The notes below the pieces were generated by a model. It made no database searches. It was not told where the DNA came from and saw only the letters and a program-made list of their open reading frames with translations. This document shows, piece after piece, positions 42,601 through 53,237 of a stretch of 62,334 nt of DNA (position 1 is its first letter; every line of letters starts with the position of its first letter). The position numbers and the translations under genes are program-made. Location: assembly GCF_001039355.2 (NCBI RefSeq), contig NW_019775598.1:70318-132651 (forward strand), given 5' to 3'. This DNA is from Lingula anatina. Its lineage: Eukaryota > Brachiopoda > Lingulata > Lingulida > Lingulidae.

Positions 42601-42842
42601 ATGACCTATGAAGTAACCAAGTGATCACTGGTGCATCTACAGTGTACCTCAATATGCATGCAAAATGAATACAACATTTCGTATCATGACCTTCTCGCCG
42701 TGTTTGTCCCTATACGCCTATCCTTGCAAAAATCGAGACATTATTTATCTATGGAGATTTTCTTATTAAACAAAAATAAAAAGAAAACAGTTAATGGCTG
42801 CCTTACCCCTCTAATATTCCAGTATCCCAACACGGGCGCCAT
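38861..42842 (-). CDS. Mu-class glutathione S-transferase 2
   Basis: Eight coding exons (descending): 42842-42807, 41991-41916, 41718-41654, 41332-41251, 40663-40548, 39991-39896, 39591-39481 and 38950-38861. Sizes are identical to the other three genes; the product is 223 residues. It keeps [12 protein letters not shown] (catalytic Tyr), the Mu loop ([13 protein letters not shown]), LVQSHAIL (glutathione site), PWFAGDK and [10 protein letters not shown] with an intact N-cap Thr. It ends ADWRGD-stop. The expected role is cytosolic glutathione conjugation. Odd points: exon 5 has a GC donor (TAT|GCAAGT) where GST 1 and 3 have GT, still a permitted GC-AG intron with otherwise strong consensus; and intron 4 carries an inverted-repeat element that starts 5 bp inside the donor. 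No frameshift or stop was found, so the gene looks intact. Confidence 0.94.
39103..39400. mobile_element. complete ATCGA-family MITE in GST 2 intron 7
   Basis: GAGTTCCCAAT at the left and ATTGGGAATA at the right are inverted ends. Inside, GATCGACTCAACTCCGCGGG pairs with GCCGAGTTGGATCGATC in reverse orientation. The same element is intact in GST 3 and truncated in GST 1. Confidence 0.75.
39662..39690. repeat. (GA)n in GST 2 intron 6
   Basis: GA run orthologous in position to 34,094 and 45,626. An (AATA)n run follows at 39,788-39,811. Confidence 0.93.
40047..40294. mobile_element. ATCGA-family MITE in GST 2 intron 5
   Basis: The left end GGACCATTCCCACATA pairs with the reverse complement of the right end (GGACTGGATTCCCATA). 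Inner arms TGGATCGATCTATCTCCC and GAGTTAGGTCGATC, and TTGCTATCA against TGATAGCAA, are inverted. About 248 bp; absent from this intron in GST 1 and 3, so it inserted after the duplications. Confidence 0.82.
41055..41243. mobile_element. TTGCAA-rich inverted-repeat element next to the exon 4 donor of GST 2
   Basis: The left end CCCTTGGCAAAA and the reverse-complemented right end CCCTTAGCAAAA form terminal repeats. The 189-bp interior is packed with TTGC/GCAA motifs. It is absent from the same intron of GST 1 and GST 3 and ends only about 6 bp from the donor GTACGT. Confidence 0.75.
41851..41898. repeat. (GA)n in GST 2 intron 2
   Basis: GA run with GGA and GAT interruptions, 18 bp before the exon 2 boundary. 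Confidence 0.9.
42056..42143. mobile_element. right-end fragment of the GGACTAACAGATC-family element in GST 2 intron 1
   Basis: GGAATTAGTCGGTATT...CTGAATGCGCTC matches the right part of the elements in intron 1 of GST 1 and GST 3. The left part has been deleted here. Confidence 0.6.
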
Positions 42843-43551
42843 GTCTGTTTGCTGCCTGTCTGCAGTGTGTTCCTATCACATAGGCACGCCCCTATAACCT
42901 CCTGCCTGCATATAACGGCTGTAGGTTAGCCTACGGAGACTTTGGACGCTGACGATCGCCTTTAGTAGACTATACAAATATTATCTCACACCAGATTTCA
43001 GTGTAGACTTTTAAAACGCCTATTAATGAACATAAGATCTTTCTGACATTTTCAGCGCGTGCTTTACTCTAAGGGATCGTTCCCAATGAAGATGTCGTTC
43101 TACGTAGATCAGTCCAACTCCGCTAGGACTCTTGTTGATTAACTGTTTCCAAATGCATTGAGAAATTCACAACTTAAGGGTTGGTGACCTTCTAACAGGA
43201 CAATTAATATACAATATGTGCCTATTATATATAATCACACCACGGGGACTGATTGTTTTAAGTCAATAATTCGTGGCATTATTGTGTTATCGTGAAAATT
43301 AAGACTGCATTCCATGCAATCCATTGTTTGAAAATAGTAGCGTTTTTTTTTTATTTTTCTTTCTGCTTGTAAGCATTTATTCTATTTAAATGCTTACAAG
43401 CATTTTATCATTTTATCATCTATTTTAATGCTACAGTTAAACGAGACTTACCTGTAAGTTGAAGTTTGACTGGGATTCTGCCGAGTCTTCAGGAACAAAG
43501 GGTTTACGTGATATAGAACTAGGCCGCGCATGCTCAGCTGTTCAAAATTTT
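42843..43551. other. upstream region of GST 2, duplicated upstream of GST 3
   Basis: Most of this block recurs at 48,730-49,280 (for example the CCTGCATAT motif, TTTCAGTGTAGACTTTTAA, and CTCTAAGGG.TCGTTC). The whole promoter region was therefore copied with the gene. It includes a fragment of the ATCGA-family element (43,075-43,140) and a perfect hairpin. Confidence 0.75.
43364..43402. repeat. perfect 16-bp hairpin
   Basis: TGCTTGTAAGCATTTA (43,364-43,379) is followed after 7 bases by its exact reverse complement (43,387-43,402). The equivalent place upstream of GST 3 (49,240) keeps only one arm. Confidence 0.9.
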
Positions 43552-44078
43552 GGCCACGAACTCCCGATTCCAAAAAATCGTAGTTAATTCGTAGCAAATT
43601 CGTATTTCATTCTAAGGCATCGTAACTGAATCGTAATCGATTGGTAGGCATTCGTATGTATTCTTAACTCATTCGGGGATTCGTGAATCCCTGGATTGAC
43701 CACGAATCGGCTACGAAGCAGTCACGAATCCCACGAATATTCGCCGAAGCGGAAATACCACAAAATCTCAAGAATAGTCCAGAAATAACTTTTATTCGTA
43801 CCCAATTCGTGCATGCATTCGGCGTATGCTTAACTGATTCCTTATTGATTCGTAACGGTCGTGCAGTATTCGTAATAGATTCGCGTAAATCGTAGTGAGT
43901 TCTTGGCAATATTCGTGCGATTCCAGCCGAATCCCACGAATATTCGTAACACCATTGCACCTGTATCGTAACTTTATCGTAGGGCGTATCGAATTAGAAC
44001 AGCAAACTTGCAAAATCTTACGAATCCTCACGAATCCTGAAATATGTCAATTCCTGGCGATTCGTGGGATTCGTGGTC
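43552..44078. mobile_element. ACGAAT/ATTCGT-saturated inverted-repeat element
   Basis: In about 527 bp the hexamer ATTCGT occurs about 12 times and its complement ACGAAT about 6 times. The ends are inverted: GGCCACGAACTCCC at the left, GACCACGAATCCC as the reverse complement of the right. No coding capacity. It looks like a foldback-type non-autonomous transposon built from a short motif and sits exactly at a segmental-duplication breakpoint. Confidence 0.7.
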
Positions 44079-44099
44079 TGTGTGAAATAGGGCATGAAG

Positions 44100-44320
44100 G
44101 GTGCGAACCCCCAGTACGGATGGACATTACGTGAAATATGATTGCTCTAGACATAATGTATCAAATGATTGTAACATTTACACCTTCAAGCACTTGTAAA
44201 ATACATTGAGCTTAAATACACTACCTTTGCAGCCCATACCTTGAAATAGTCAAACGACCAGAAATTTGAAAAAAATGCTCATTTTAAAATAAAGCAAGTA
44301 AAAAAATGTACGCAAAATTA
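44100..44320 (+). pseudogene. orphan cathepsin L 3'UTR fragment
   Basis: This stretch aligns with 32,728-32,940, the sequence just after the stop codon and through the poly(A) region of the first cathepsin gene. Shared strings include GACATAATGTAT and GACCAGAAATTTG. No protease exon precedes it; the ACGAAT-rich element lies there instead. It shows that the duplicated block once started inside a cathepsin gene and continued into a GST. Confidence 0.8.
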
Positions 44321-44430
44321 GACCTTTGTTTGTTTCAAAATGTCAATTGAGAGAACGTACCTGTATAAAGCAAAAACATCGTGTCGACATCAGTATAATA
44401 ATGGCTTCAACTGTAGTTTAATCAAAAAGC

Positions 44431-44436
44431 TTTATT
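44431..44436 (-). terminator. poly(A) signal of GST gene 3
   Basis: AATAAA on the minus strand in the conserved context AAAGCTTTATTTTCACTGAG, as at GST 1. Confidence 0.55.
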
Positions 44437-44574
44437 TTCACTGAGCAAGCTCTATCGAACAGGACTGGCAGTTCTTACGCTTTATGAATTTTGTCAGTCT
44501 TGATGAAGTAAAAAAGTACAATTCTATGTTTGTTAAAACGCTCATGTATAATATGCAGACGACTTTCATATCAC

Positions 44575-44575
<1 letters not shown>

Positions 44576-44601
<26 letters not shown>
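44576..44601. repeat. poly(A) run in the GST 3 3' flank
   Basis: About 26 A, absent from the homologous positions of GST 1 and GST 2. Confidence 0.93.
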
Positions 44602-44606
<5 letters not shown>

Positions 44607-44904
44607 TTTGAAATTGAACCTAAGAGTGTGAGGGTGAGGGGTCTAAGGTGTGTTTGTCTCCAACGTGATCTGAAATTGGCCCTGTGACATAATTTGAACT
44701 TGATGAGACCGGTTGAACTGAGGCTTTTACCTAAAATGCTTTTTTTATTCAAATCTAACAATGTCGAAAACACGGGTTATGATTCAGTGTAGTAATTGCA
44801 GAAGTGCAGGTGCCATGCTAAACTGTAAGTCCCATAAAGCGAGGTTCTGCCATCTATAACGTTTTATGTGGCATCTGTTAAAGTCGATGTCGGAAACATT
44901 GTGA

Positions 44905-45640
44905 TTAGTCACCGCGCCAGTCCGCCATTTTGTTGTAAATCGGCTTCTTTAAAAACTTGTCAGATTGCATGTACTTCTGAATTGAAGGGAGGGCCTGAAA
45001 GAGGAATAATTTATTGATAACAGAAAAAAAATGTATAAACAAGGATGCTTATTCAAATGACGACGTGAGATTTTATACTGAAGAATACTCACATCTAATG
45101 CATCGGGGCACGTTCCCAATTTAAAATATTACTCTACCGAGATCGACCCAACTCCGTGGGGTCTCAGGTTAACTGAATGACACACCTCCTCGAGCGACAA
45201 AGGGGTTGTTTTAATATTTTTAAGTTAAAACTTTCGTTGGCGCTCGGCACCTGGAACTAAAGGAACCCGCTCGAGCTGCTCGAGGACACTTGTCATTCAT
45301 TTAATCTGGCTCCATTCTGGGAGAGTCCTTACGGAGTTAGATCGACTTACTGAACCATTGTTTCATTGGCAATGCGCCATTAGAGGGTCATACAAGTGTA
45401 TTTTATAAAACAAGTCTCAGAGATAAAGCAAACTGATCCATTGTTTCAAAGCGTCTCACCTCAAACCTTGTCATGTAGTCTGTCAGGTTCTTGAAGGCGT
45501 CCAGACAGCCAGGGGCAAACACGCGCTGTATGTCAAAAAACTCGTACGCCATAAAGTCCACGAAGGTTATCTGAAGGAAGCAATGCTTATTGTTAGTGCA
45601 GTAAAGTACACAGTACGATAAAATTCGAGAGAGAGAGAGA

Positions 45641-45682
<42 letters not shown>

Positions 45683-45796
45683 GAGAGAGACTAAGGAAAC
45701 TGTACCAGAAGGCTAAAGTACATGTCCATGCATGATCCATTCTCCCTCCCGCCATCTACATGGACAAAACAAACAACCTAACTAAAGGCATAACAA

Positions 45797-45839
<43 letters not shown>

Positions 45840-47239
45840 ATATGATAGGTCTAAATATTAACCAATCACAATCAGCAGAAATTATAGCTGCCTCCCCCGT
45901 CCCGCCTCCCACACACAGCACACCCTCACCTTGTCGCCTGCAAACCATGGGCGGTCTGCCAAGAACTCCGAGTACTGCTTCAGCTTGTCCGGGAGTTTCT
46001 CTAAATATTCCACTTTTTTTGTTTCCTAGGACAAAACACTGCGTGTTACCATTTTGTATCATCATTCAGTTGGGTGTAAATTAAAACATCGTCAAACACT
46101 AAAAACTTTTTGTGTGATCTTCAGACAAAGTATCGACATCAACTTGAAAGTAGATTCGGTGAAAAGTTGCTTTGATTTTGACAGTTCAAACATTAGGCAT
46201 TTAAGTGGCCGTTTAAGTGTTTTTAAAAACGTATTGCTCTACTCAAAAATATTACCAAAACATGAAAGGGCAAGCTTGGAAATACTTACATAATCGCCCG
46301 TTTTAATAAAGCTACTGTAGCAAACAAAGATATGTTCCATGATAAAATCCTGAAGTTGGTGTTCCAGCATGTCGCATCTTATCATTTCTGGCTCCGACGT
46401 TGGACCTGAAATGCCATTCTATATTACTTCTGAACACTATGTTTGATACGTTTTACTGTATAACAATAACGGCTATTTTAATTGGGTGACAGCTAGATGT
46501 TGAAAATTATTTACCTAAATGAGTCCAGTCTTGCGGCTAAGGCCCATTTAACTAAGTTTGGTAGTTTGATGCTTCCTGATTTAAGTTGCAGTGGAAATGC
46601 CCTTAATATACTTAACATAGAGGTTACAGATATAGGATATATAAAGTGACGTACAGAGGTTATGCTTCCTGGCCAGATATTTAAGGATAGCATGGCTTTG
46701 CACCAGCTTAGTGTCGCCATCTATCCAGTAGGGGATCTGAAAGAGAAGCAAACATTTACTAACTAATAGTGTCACATTTTGTTTAAAGCGATAAATGATA
46801 AAAACAACACAAATTCCATGCTGCAATTTTTGTACATATGGAGTATATACATAGAAGGAGACAATGCTAAAGAAGTTCAAACCCCTATTTCAGCCGTTAA
46901 CTAACATAATCGTACATAAAATAGCGTAACAGGAAAAGGAAAAGTTCTTTCTGTCACAAAATAGTTTTCATATTTTCTTATTTTCTCCGTCACAGCTAAC
47001 GCAATTACGTACGTTTGGAAATGACAACCCCAAGTTGAATTTGACCCCCATCCAGTCCTCATTGTTGTAGTCAGGAGCTGAAATAATTGTATGGAACTGT
47101 AACATGTCGTTCTTGAAAATTTACAGGGTAGAATGGCACCATGACGGAAAAAGGTACTGGAAGCTCTTCTTTTCAGAAAACACATTATTCTATCATTAAA
47201 ACAAGCGCGTGCAGCTTTCCGTCATTAGAAATCGCTTAA

Positions 47240-47306
<67 letters not shown>

Positions 47307-48674
47307 TCACATGTGATACCTGGACCAAGTACATAGTATTTCTCTTCATACTCCTGTCCTACATAATTCAACAGCAACCTGATGGGTTGGCAAAGCTAAA
47401 AGGATAAAAAACAGAACACTCTGACTTGAACGGGTCATCTCAAAAGGTCAACCGATGAAATGGTCCCCAAAGGCGCTTGGAACGTGGCCAGAAGACAATG
47501 CAAGAACCAACAAAAGAGAAAAACGTATTACAGCAAATACACGCGAAAACCTTGCCCAGAAATTGCACAGAAATCGTCATTGTCTTTCCGTTAATTATTT
47601 TCTTTAGAAAAAAGGGTGTGAAAATTCATTGCAAGCTTGGTTTATATTCTTTAATATGAACTTGTTGTGTTTTTATTTTTATATTTTGTTTCTTTTATAC
47701 ACACTGTACTGTTTTAAACTTAGAACAATATTTATCTTAATATCTCTGATCTCATTCAGAAAAAGATCCACGGACTAACAGATCCGCAGACTAAATATGG
47801 CCGACCCCACTCCAAAGCAAACCGCCTAATTCCCTGACGCCCCCCCCCCCCCCCCGGACAAGGTTTAATTGCTAGGTACCTGGAATTAATCGGTATTGAC
47901 TCGGTCATATTTGATCCTCGGATCTGTTAGTCCGCTGATCATCATTTAGTGAATGCGCTCTCTAAGCTGACAATTCAGGTCAAGTTTGTCAATATTTGAT
48001 GAAGATAAGCGCAGAGATGGCTCCCTCTCTAGGACACCACATACATCAGCTTTGCTTATCTGAAAATGTCAACGTTGTCTTTACGGCCAAGTGAAGGCCA
48101 AGTGAGTCATCGCTGAATTTGCAAAATGTCAAGCTATAGCGCTAGCTCAACAAGTGAACGACCGTTTGCCGAAAAGTGTTGTTGACCTGAATACTGGTTT
48201 AATTATAGTGTGTTGTTTTGTTACAGTTAGATGTGCTGTCATTGGTGGTAACTTGTGTGTGAAAGTGTGTATCAGTAAAGAATCTGAATCTGTACTGGTA
48301 GTCCAATGAAATAAAGTAACTACATGCTTCACCCTAAATCACTGTCTTCTTTTGAATAATTTAACCGAGACATTTCTTTGAATGAAATACCGACTTAACC
48401 TGCGTTATAGCAGACCATCCTTTACAATATTTAAAAGGCGAGAGCAATGACCAATGAAGCAACTAAATGATCACTGGTACAGGTACCTAAATATGCACCC
48501 AAAATAAACACATCGTATATAGTATCACTACTTCCCTCGCCGTGCTTGTCCCCATACGCCCTCCCTTGCAAAAATCGCGACATCATTTACTTTTGGAGGT
48601 TATCTTTAACAAAAAGAAAACAGTTAATGGCTCCTTACCCCTCTAATATTCCAGTATCCTAACACGGGTGCCAT
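44905..48674 (-). CDS. Mu-class glutathione S-transferase 3
   Basis: Eight coding exons (descending): 48674-48639, 47395-47320, 47077-47013, 46736-46655, 46405-46290, 46025-45930, 45570-45460 and 44994-44905, giving 223 residues. Key stretches are [12 protein letters not shown] with the catalytic Tyr, [13 protein letters not shown] for the Mu loop, [18 protein letters not shown] for the glutathione site, [17 protein letters not shown] and a final ADWRGD. The expected role is cytosolic glutathione transfer to electrophiles as a dimer. Every intron has GT-AG ends and no stop or frameshift was seen. Exon 5 differs most from its neighbours ([11 protein letters not shown] versus [11 protein letters not shown]), at the helix that lines the electrophile site, so substrate range may differ. 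Its introns share repeats and elements with GST 1 and 2. Confidence 0.94.
45105..45380. mobile_element. ATCGA-family MITE in GST 3 intron 7
   Basis: Left end CGTTCCCAAT, right end ATTGGCAAT, with inner inverted GATCGACCCAACTCCG and CGGAGTTAGATCGAC. Orthologous to the GST 2 insertion at 39,103. Confidence 0.7.
45626..45690. repeat. (GA)n in GST 3 intron 6
   Basis: Long GA run with a few GGA/GAT interruptions. Followed at 45,795-45,841 by an (AAAT)n run. Confidence 0.94.
47242..47306. repeat. (GT)n(GA)n in GST 3 intron 2
   Basis: GT run then GA run, same place and order as at 35,922 in GST 1. Confidence 0.95.
47749..47962. mobile_element. GGACTAACAGATC-family element in GST 3 intron 1
   Basis: CATTCAGAAAAAGATCCACG at the left is an inverted match to GATCATCATTTAGTGAATGC at the right; GGACTAACAGATC and GATCTGTTAGTCC form the inner arms. 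It contains a C-run at ~47,840-47,855. Confidence 0.8.
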
Positions 48675-49755
48675 GTCGGTCTGTTGCCTGTCTACAGCGC
48701 GTTCGTATCAAGTATGACCCACATTTTGCCCCTCAAAGACACGGTAGGCACGGCCCCTATAAGCTCCCGCCTGCATATCTCGGCCGTACGTCAGCCTTCG
48801 AAGACTTTGGACGTTGACGATCACCTTAAGTAGACTATACAAATATTATCTCGCACCAGATTTCAGTGTAGACTTTTAAGACACCTGTTAATGAACATAA
48901 GAGCTTTCTGACATTTTCAACCCGTGCTTTACTCTAAGGGCTCGTTCTCAATGAAATTTGTCGTTCTACGCAGATCGGTCTAAAACCGCTTGGACTCTTG
49001 CTGAATATCTGTATTCAAATTCATTGAGAAATTCACAACTTAGGGGTGATGTAATTCAAACCTACACCCAGTTGTTGCCCTTTTACAGAGGCAATTAATA
49101 TATAATATGTGCTTAGTACAACTGATTGTTTTAACTTAAAAGTCAGTGACATTATTATTCGTGGCATTATTGTGTTACCATAAGACTGCATTCCATGTAA
49201 TACACTGTTTGAAAATTGTAGCGTTTTTTTAATTTTTCTTTCTGCTTGTAAGCTTTTTTTCTATTTTAATGCTGAGGACGTCGGTGCAGCTGGGTATTTT
49301 GGAGTGAATTGATTAGGCCTAAGTCATTTCACTGAAATTAAATGACATGTGAATGATGAAAACATGTTCCCGTTGAACCACTTTACTTTGTACGCCCTTT
49401 CAGTTTTTTACTTTTTTATTTAACTTTTATTTTATTTTTATAAAATGGGGCACTTTTATTAATTGGAATCGTATAAGTACCGCAGTCCTACACATGATTT
49501 ATAAATCCGCATACTTTGGTTAATGCTCATCCGACTACAGTCCTTTGCATGTAAAGTCAAATACTTTGATAAATTCAAATCTATATCATGTAGGACAGTC
49601 ATTGAACTCATTTTTGAACTTAAGACACTATGGTTGATCTTAATCGATTTTGCTCTTTGACACACGAAATCTATACACCTGGATGTTTCACGTAATCTTG
49701 CCCCTTTCACTTCAAACAAAAATATCTGTGTTTTATTCGCAGACAACCTCCAAAA
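48675..49755. other. spacer between GST 3 start and GST 4 end
   Basis: To about 49,280 this is the duplicated upstream block shared with GST 2, then unique AT-rich DNA containing several AATAAA candidates on the minus strand for GST 4 (around 49,416-49,450). A 95-codon minus-strand frame at 49,459-49,746 has no recognisable motif. Confidence 0.6.
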
Positions 49756-52700
49756 TCATTTCCCGCTCCAGTCTGCTATATCTTGGTAGACTGGCTTCTT
49801 CATGAACTTGTCTGACTGCATGAACTTTTGAATGGCGGGGAGAGCCTGAAAAATGAACACAATTTACGAAAACTCTGTCACGGAAATAATATCACACACG
49901 TTTAGCACAGTCTGGTTCAGTACGTTGTTTAAAGACTTGTGATTGAAATGTATACATGAATATGAGTTAATTCCAAATAATAAATATAAATCTTTACGTT
50001 GACAACGTTAAGCAAAGGATCACTTTCTGACTTATTTGTTATATCGGAATCAACATTAAGATATATGTTAATATATGCATAAACCACTGTCTACCAATAA
50101 TGAAAAATGAAATCATGGCTTCACATTTCTTGTCAAAGAAGTTCAGCATTCTGGTAAAAAGAACCGCAAGAAAAAACACACTTTGATATAACTACAATAA
50201 TGGAATATACTATATATAGTAGCAACCAAAAGGGCGTATAACATTACATACAAGTTTGTCGGACAGATGAAAGAAATGCTTAGGCGAAGAGTTTAGTTTT
50301 TGACTGCCCCACCTCGAATCTTTCCATGTAATCCGTCAGGTTTTTGAAGGTGTCCAGGCAGCCGGGTGAAAACAGGCGATGGATGTCCAGAATATCGTAG
50401 GCCAGAAAGTCCACGAAAGTGAGCTTAAAGAAACGGATAAAACGTTCTATTTGATATCCCAAGATATCTGCTCTGAAGTATTTAAACGGATAAATGTATA
50501 TATAAACATGAAGAAAACTATAGTGCATTTATGCAGTACGTGTAAACCTATGTTTTGCCAATGGGCGCCCCAAGGTCTCTCGGGGACCCCAGGGTAACGG
50601 GATAAATTGCCCCACGTAATACCATCCCCTACTGTCTGCTTGATACTCACGTTTTCGCCAGCAAACCACGGACGATCACCAAGAAACTCTGAGAAATGCT
50701 TCATCTTGTCCGGCAATGCAGTTAAAAACTCTGCCTTCTTAGTCTCCTGCCATTACAAAAAAAGTAAAAATATTCAATTATTCTTTTACACCACATGTAT
50801 TTAACCTAGCTGGCTCAAATATAATTTAGACAGACATTAACATGTATTCATGCACAGACAGACGAAGGGGTTATGTTACAGCTACAGGTAAGCCTATTTA
50901 CTCACGTAATCTCCCCACTGAACGAAGCTGCTGTAGCATAAATACACGTGCTGCTCTATGACGTCAGTCAGGTGGTGTTCCAGCATATCACAGCGTACCA
51001 CCTCTGCCTCCGACTTGGGACCTTGAGATATATTGCCAGAAAACAACAGTATGAATATATGTAAGATAAATAAGAACTGTTTGACTTAAAACGATGTAGA
51101 TAATGCCAATATGTAGGCTTGCATGTTCACAAATAGGCAAAATCAAAAGTTCTCTGTCGTTTTACTTGGCATCAGAAAATGGTTAAAATCAGATATAAAT
51201 TCAAAGGGCATGAACCAGGGCTTGCAATGCGATCCCAGAGGGTCTCTAGCCCTTAAAACTAATAGGAAATTTTAATTTTAACTAAACATTAATAAAGTAA
51301 TCCATAAGATTTCTCGTTTATTTTGAGACCAAGTGCCCTGAACTAGTGGCTGCTGGAACCTTACACAAATTATGTTTTCTTGCGTGATATTTTAAGATGG
51401 CGTGGCTTTGGACTAATTTAGTGTCGCCATCTATCCAGTAAGGAAGCTGGAAAGATAAGACAATTTTTTCAATTTTGGAAAACGAAGACATTTTCGAAGT
51501 CAACTGCAGTTTTATTTGAAGATACATATTTTAAAATCATTTTAACTGTCATACTTGTCATATAACTTTTGCAAAATAACGGCATTGTAGAGTCTACTGG
51601 AAATGTGTCGTTTTTGTATTGCTCTTTAATTGCTTAAACTGTACATGTTAAACTTATATTGTATTCCTTACATTTGGGAGCGGCAGCCCGAGGTTGAACT
51701 TTTCACTCATCCAGGAGTCATCCTTGAAATCAGGAGCTGAAATATAGTATCTGTTTAGTGGAGAAAACGAAAGCAACATGTGGGTTTATTATATTTTTAA
51801 AAAATAATATTTCTTAAGTGGGTAAATTCAGAGAGAAAGAGTTGGGCTATCCATTTATTTTTTAATATTATACATATTTTGCACTTTTTATTAAATCACA
51901 CAAGTAAATGTTATACGCTCATTTGATATTATAACTTTGTGAAAGAGATTGATGATAACATGGACATCATGGGGAAATATACACCACCTGGTCCAAGTGC
52001 ATATACTTTCTCTTCATATTCCTCTCCAACATAGTTCAGCAGTAGTCTGATAGGCTGACAAAGCTAGAGTATATAAAACCAAGTATTTTACGTACTTTTA
52101 GGGTTAAACAACCTTATCCCCCCAAAAATAAGTTTTGTTCTTTATAGGCCTAGATATACATGTATGTTGTGAACCACGTGTTAGACTCAGTCTGTTAATA
52201 TCACACAACATGTAGTAGTAGTAGCTTCAGGTTGCCAACAACTTCACCCCCCCCCCTCATCCCCTACCCCCCTCTCTCTTTCTCCCTCCCTCCCTCTAAC
52301 ATAACTCTTGTACTTCTAAACACGACGCTCATAAATTATGTTGTTTTGCCCCATAAACTTATTCAGAAAAGACAGATTAAACGTCTCAAGGTTATCGCTA
52401 AATACTGCAACCTGCATTCAGCATTGTTATATATAGAGAGAGAGACACTTTCCCCGCTATTAATGGAGGACTATGCATGAACGCGTGATCGGTTACCTAT
52501 ATTAGCGTGTATTTTTAAGCAATGTATTTGTTTACACAATGCGGATAGTAAGGTACTGACCAGTACTCTCAGTATGTTACATAAAGGCTACAGGGTAACC
52601 TACATGTAGGTAAAGCATATATAAAACTTATTTTAATACACGAATCATAGGTAGCGATCGTTGTGCTATTAACACTGTGGGCGATAAGAACAAGTCTGTT

Positions 52701-53237
52701 TAAATGCAGTGGTGGATTTAGAGGAGGCCCGGGGGGTCCTGACCCCCCCCCCCTTCGGTTTCTGAAAAATATATCACACCAATATTCCCCTCTTGAAATT
52801 AGAATTTCGACTAGCTGAATCGTAGTTTTAAACCGTTCCTAAGGCAAACGGTGCCCTCCAAAACATCCAAAAATGGATGGGGACGATGGTCGGCTTCACA
52901 TCCGAGGCTTGGCGTTCTGAACCCCCCCCCCCCCTTCCCTTTCAAATAATCCTGGATCCGCCCCTGTAAATCTTAAGTGGCTGTTAACAATTTCATTAGA
53001 ATATCTAATGCTTTAACTACATATTACTACATAACAGTATGGGAAAGGGCTTCTCGGATTCATAGTCGACCCAGACAAATGTATTCCCGACAGCTGACAA
53101 ATGTGCCCTTCTCACATTATACTGTACAAACGCCAGTACAAGTTAAGTATATAAGGGATCCCCATTATGAGAATATTGTTATAAACGCGTACAAAACTTA
53201 CCCCTCGGATATTCCAGTACCCTAGGATGGGGGCCAT
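49756..53237 (-). CDS. Mu-class glutathione S-transferase 4 (oldest copy)
   Basis: Eight coding exons (descending): 53237-53202, 52063-51988, 51736-51672, 51446-51365, 51021-50906, 50746-50651, 50423-50313 and 49845-49756 (TGA). It has the same 223-residue layout as the other three. It begins [12 protein letters not shown] (catalytic Tyr), with Mu loop [13 protein letters not shown], glutathione site [25 protein letters not shown] and [10 protein letters not shown], and ends ADWSGK. It differs from GST 1-3 throughout (KYHARKH for [18 protein letters not shown] in the helix with the Mu Tyr115 position; introns unrelated and without the shared microsatellites), so it is an older paralogue. All donors and acceptors are canonical. 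It is transcribed away from the right-hand cathepsin gene, from a divergent 1.4-kb spacer. Confidence 0.94.
52707..52966. mobile_element. MITE with GGATCCAG-type terminal repeats in GST 4 intron 1
   Basis: The left end CAGTGGTGGATTTAGAGG and the reverse-complemented right end CAGGGGCGGATCCAGGAT are inverted copies. C- and G-runs lie just inside each end, and a TAAAT copy flanks both sides (one base offset at the left). Non-coding, 260 bp. Confidence 0.82.

Noticed and set aside
42880-42925. Candidate TATA boxes upstream of GST 2 (TTATATGC, TTATAGGGG)
   Set aside because: Not conserved in position in GST 1 and GST 4, so the support is too weak for a promoter call.
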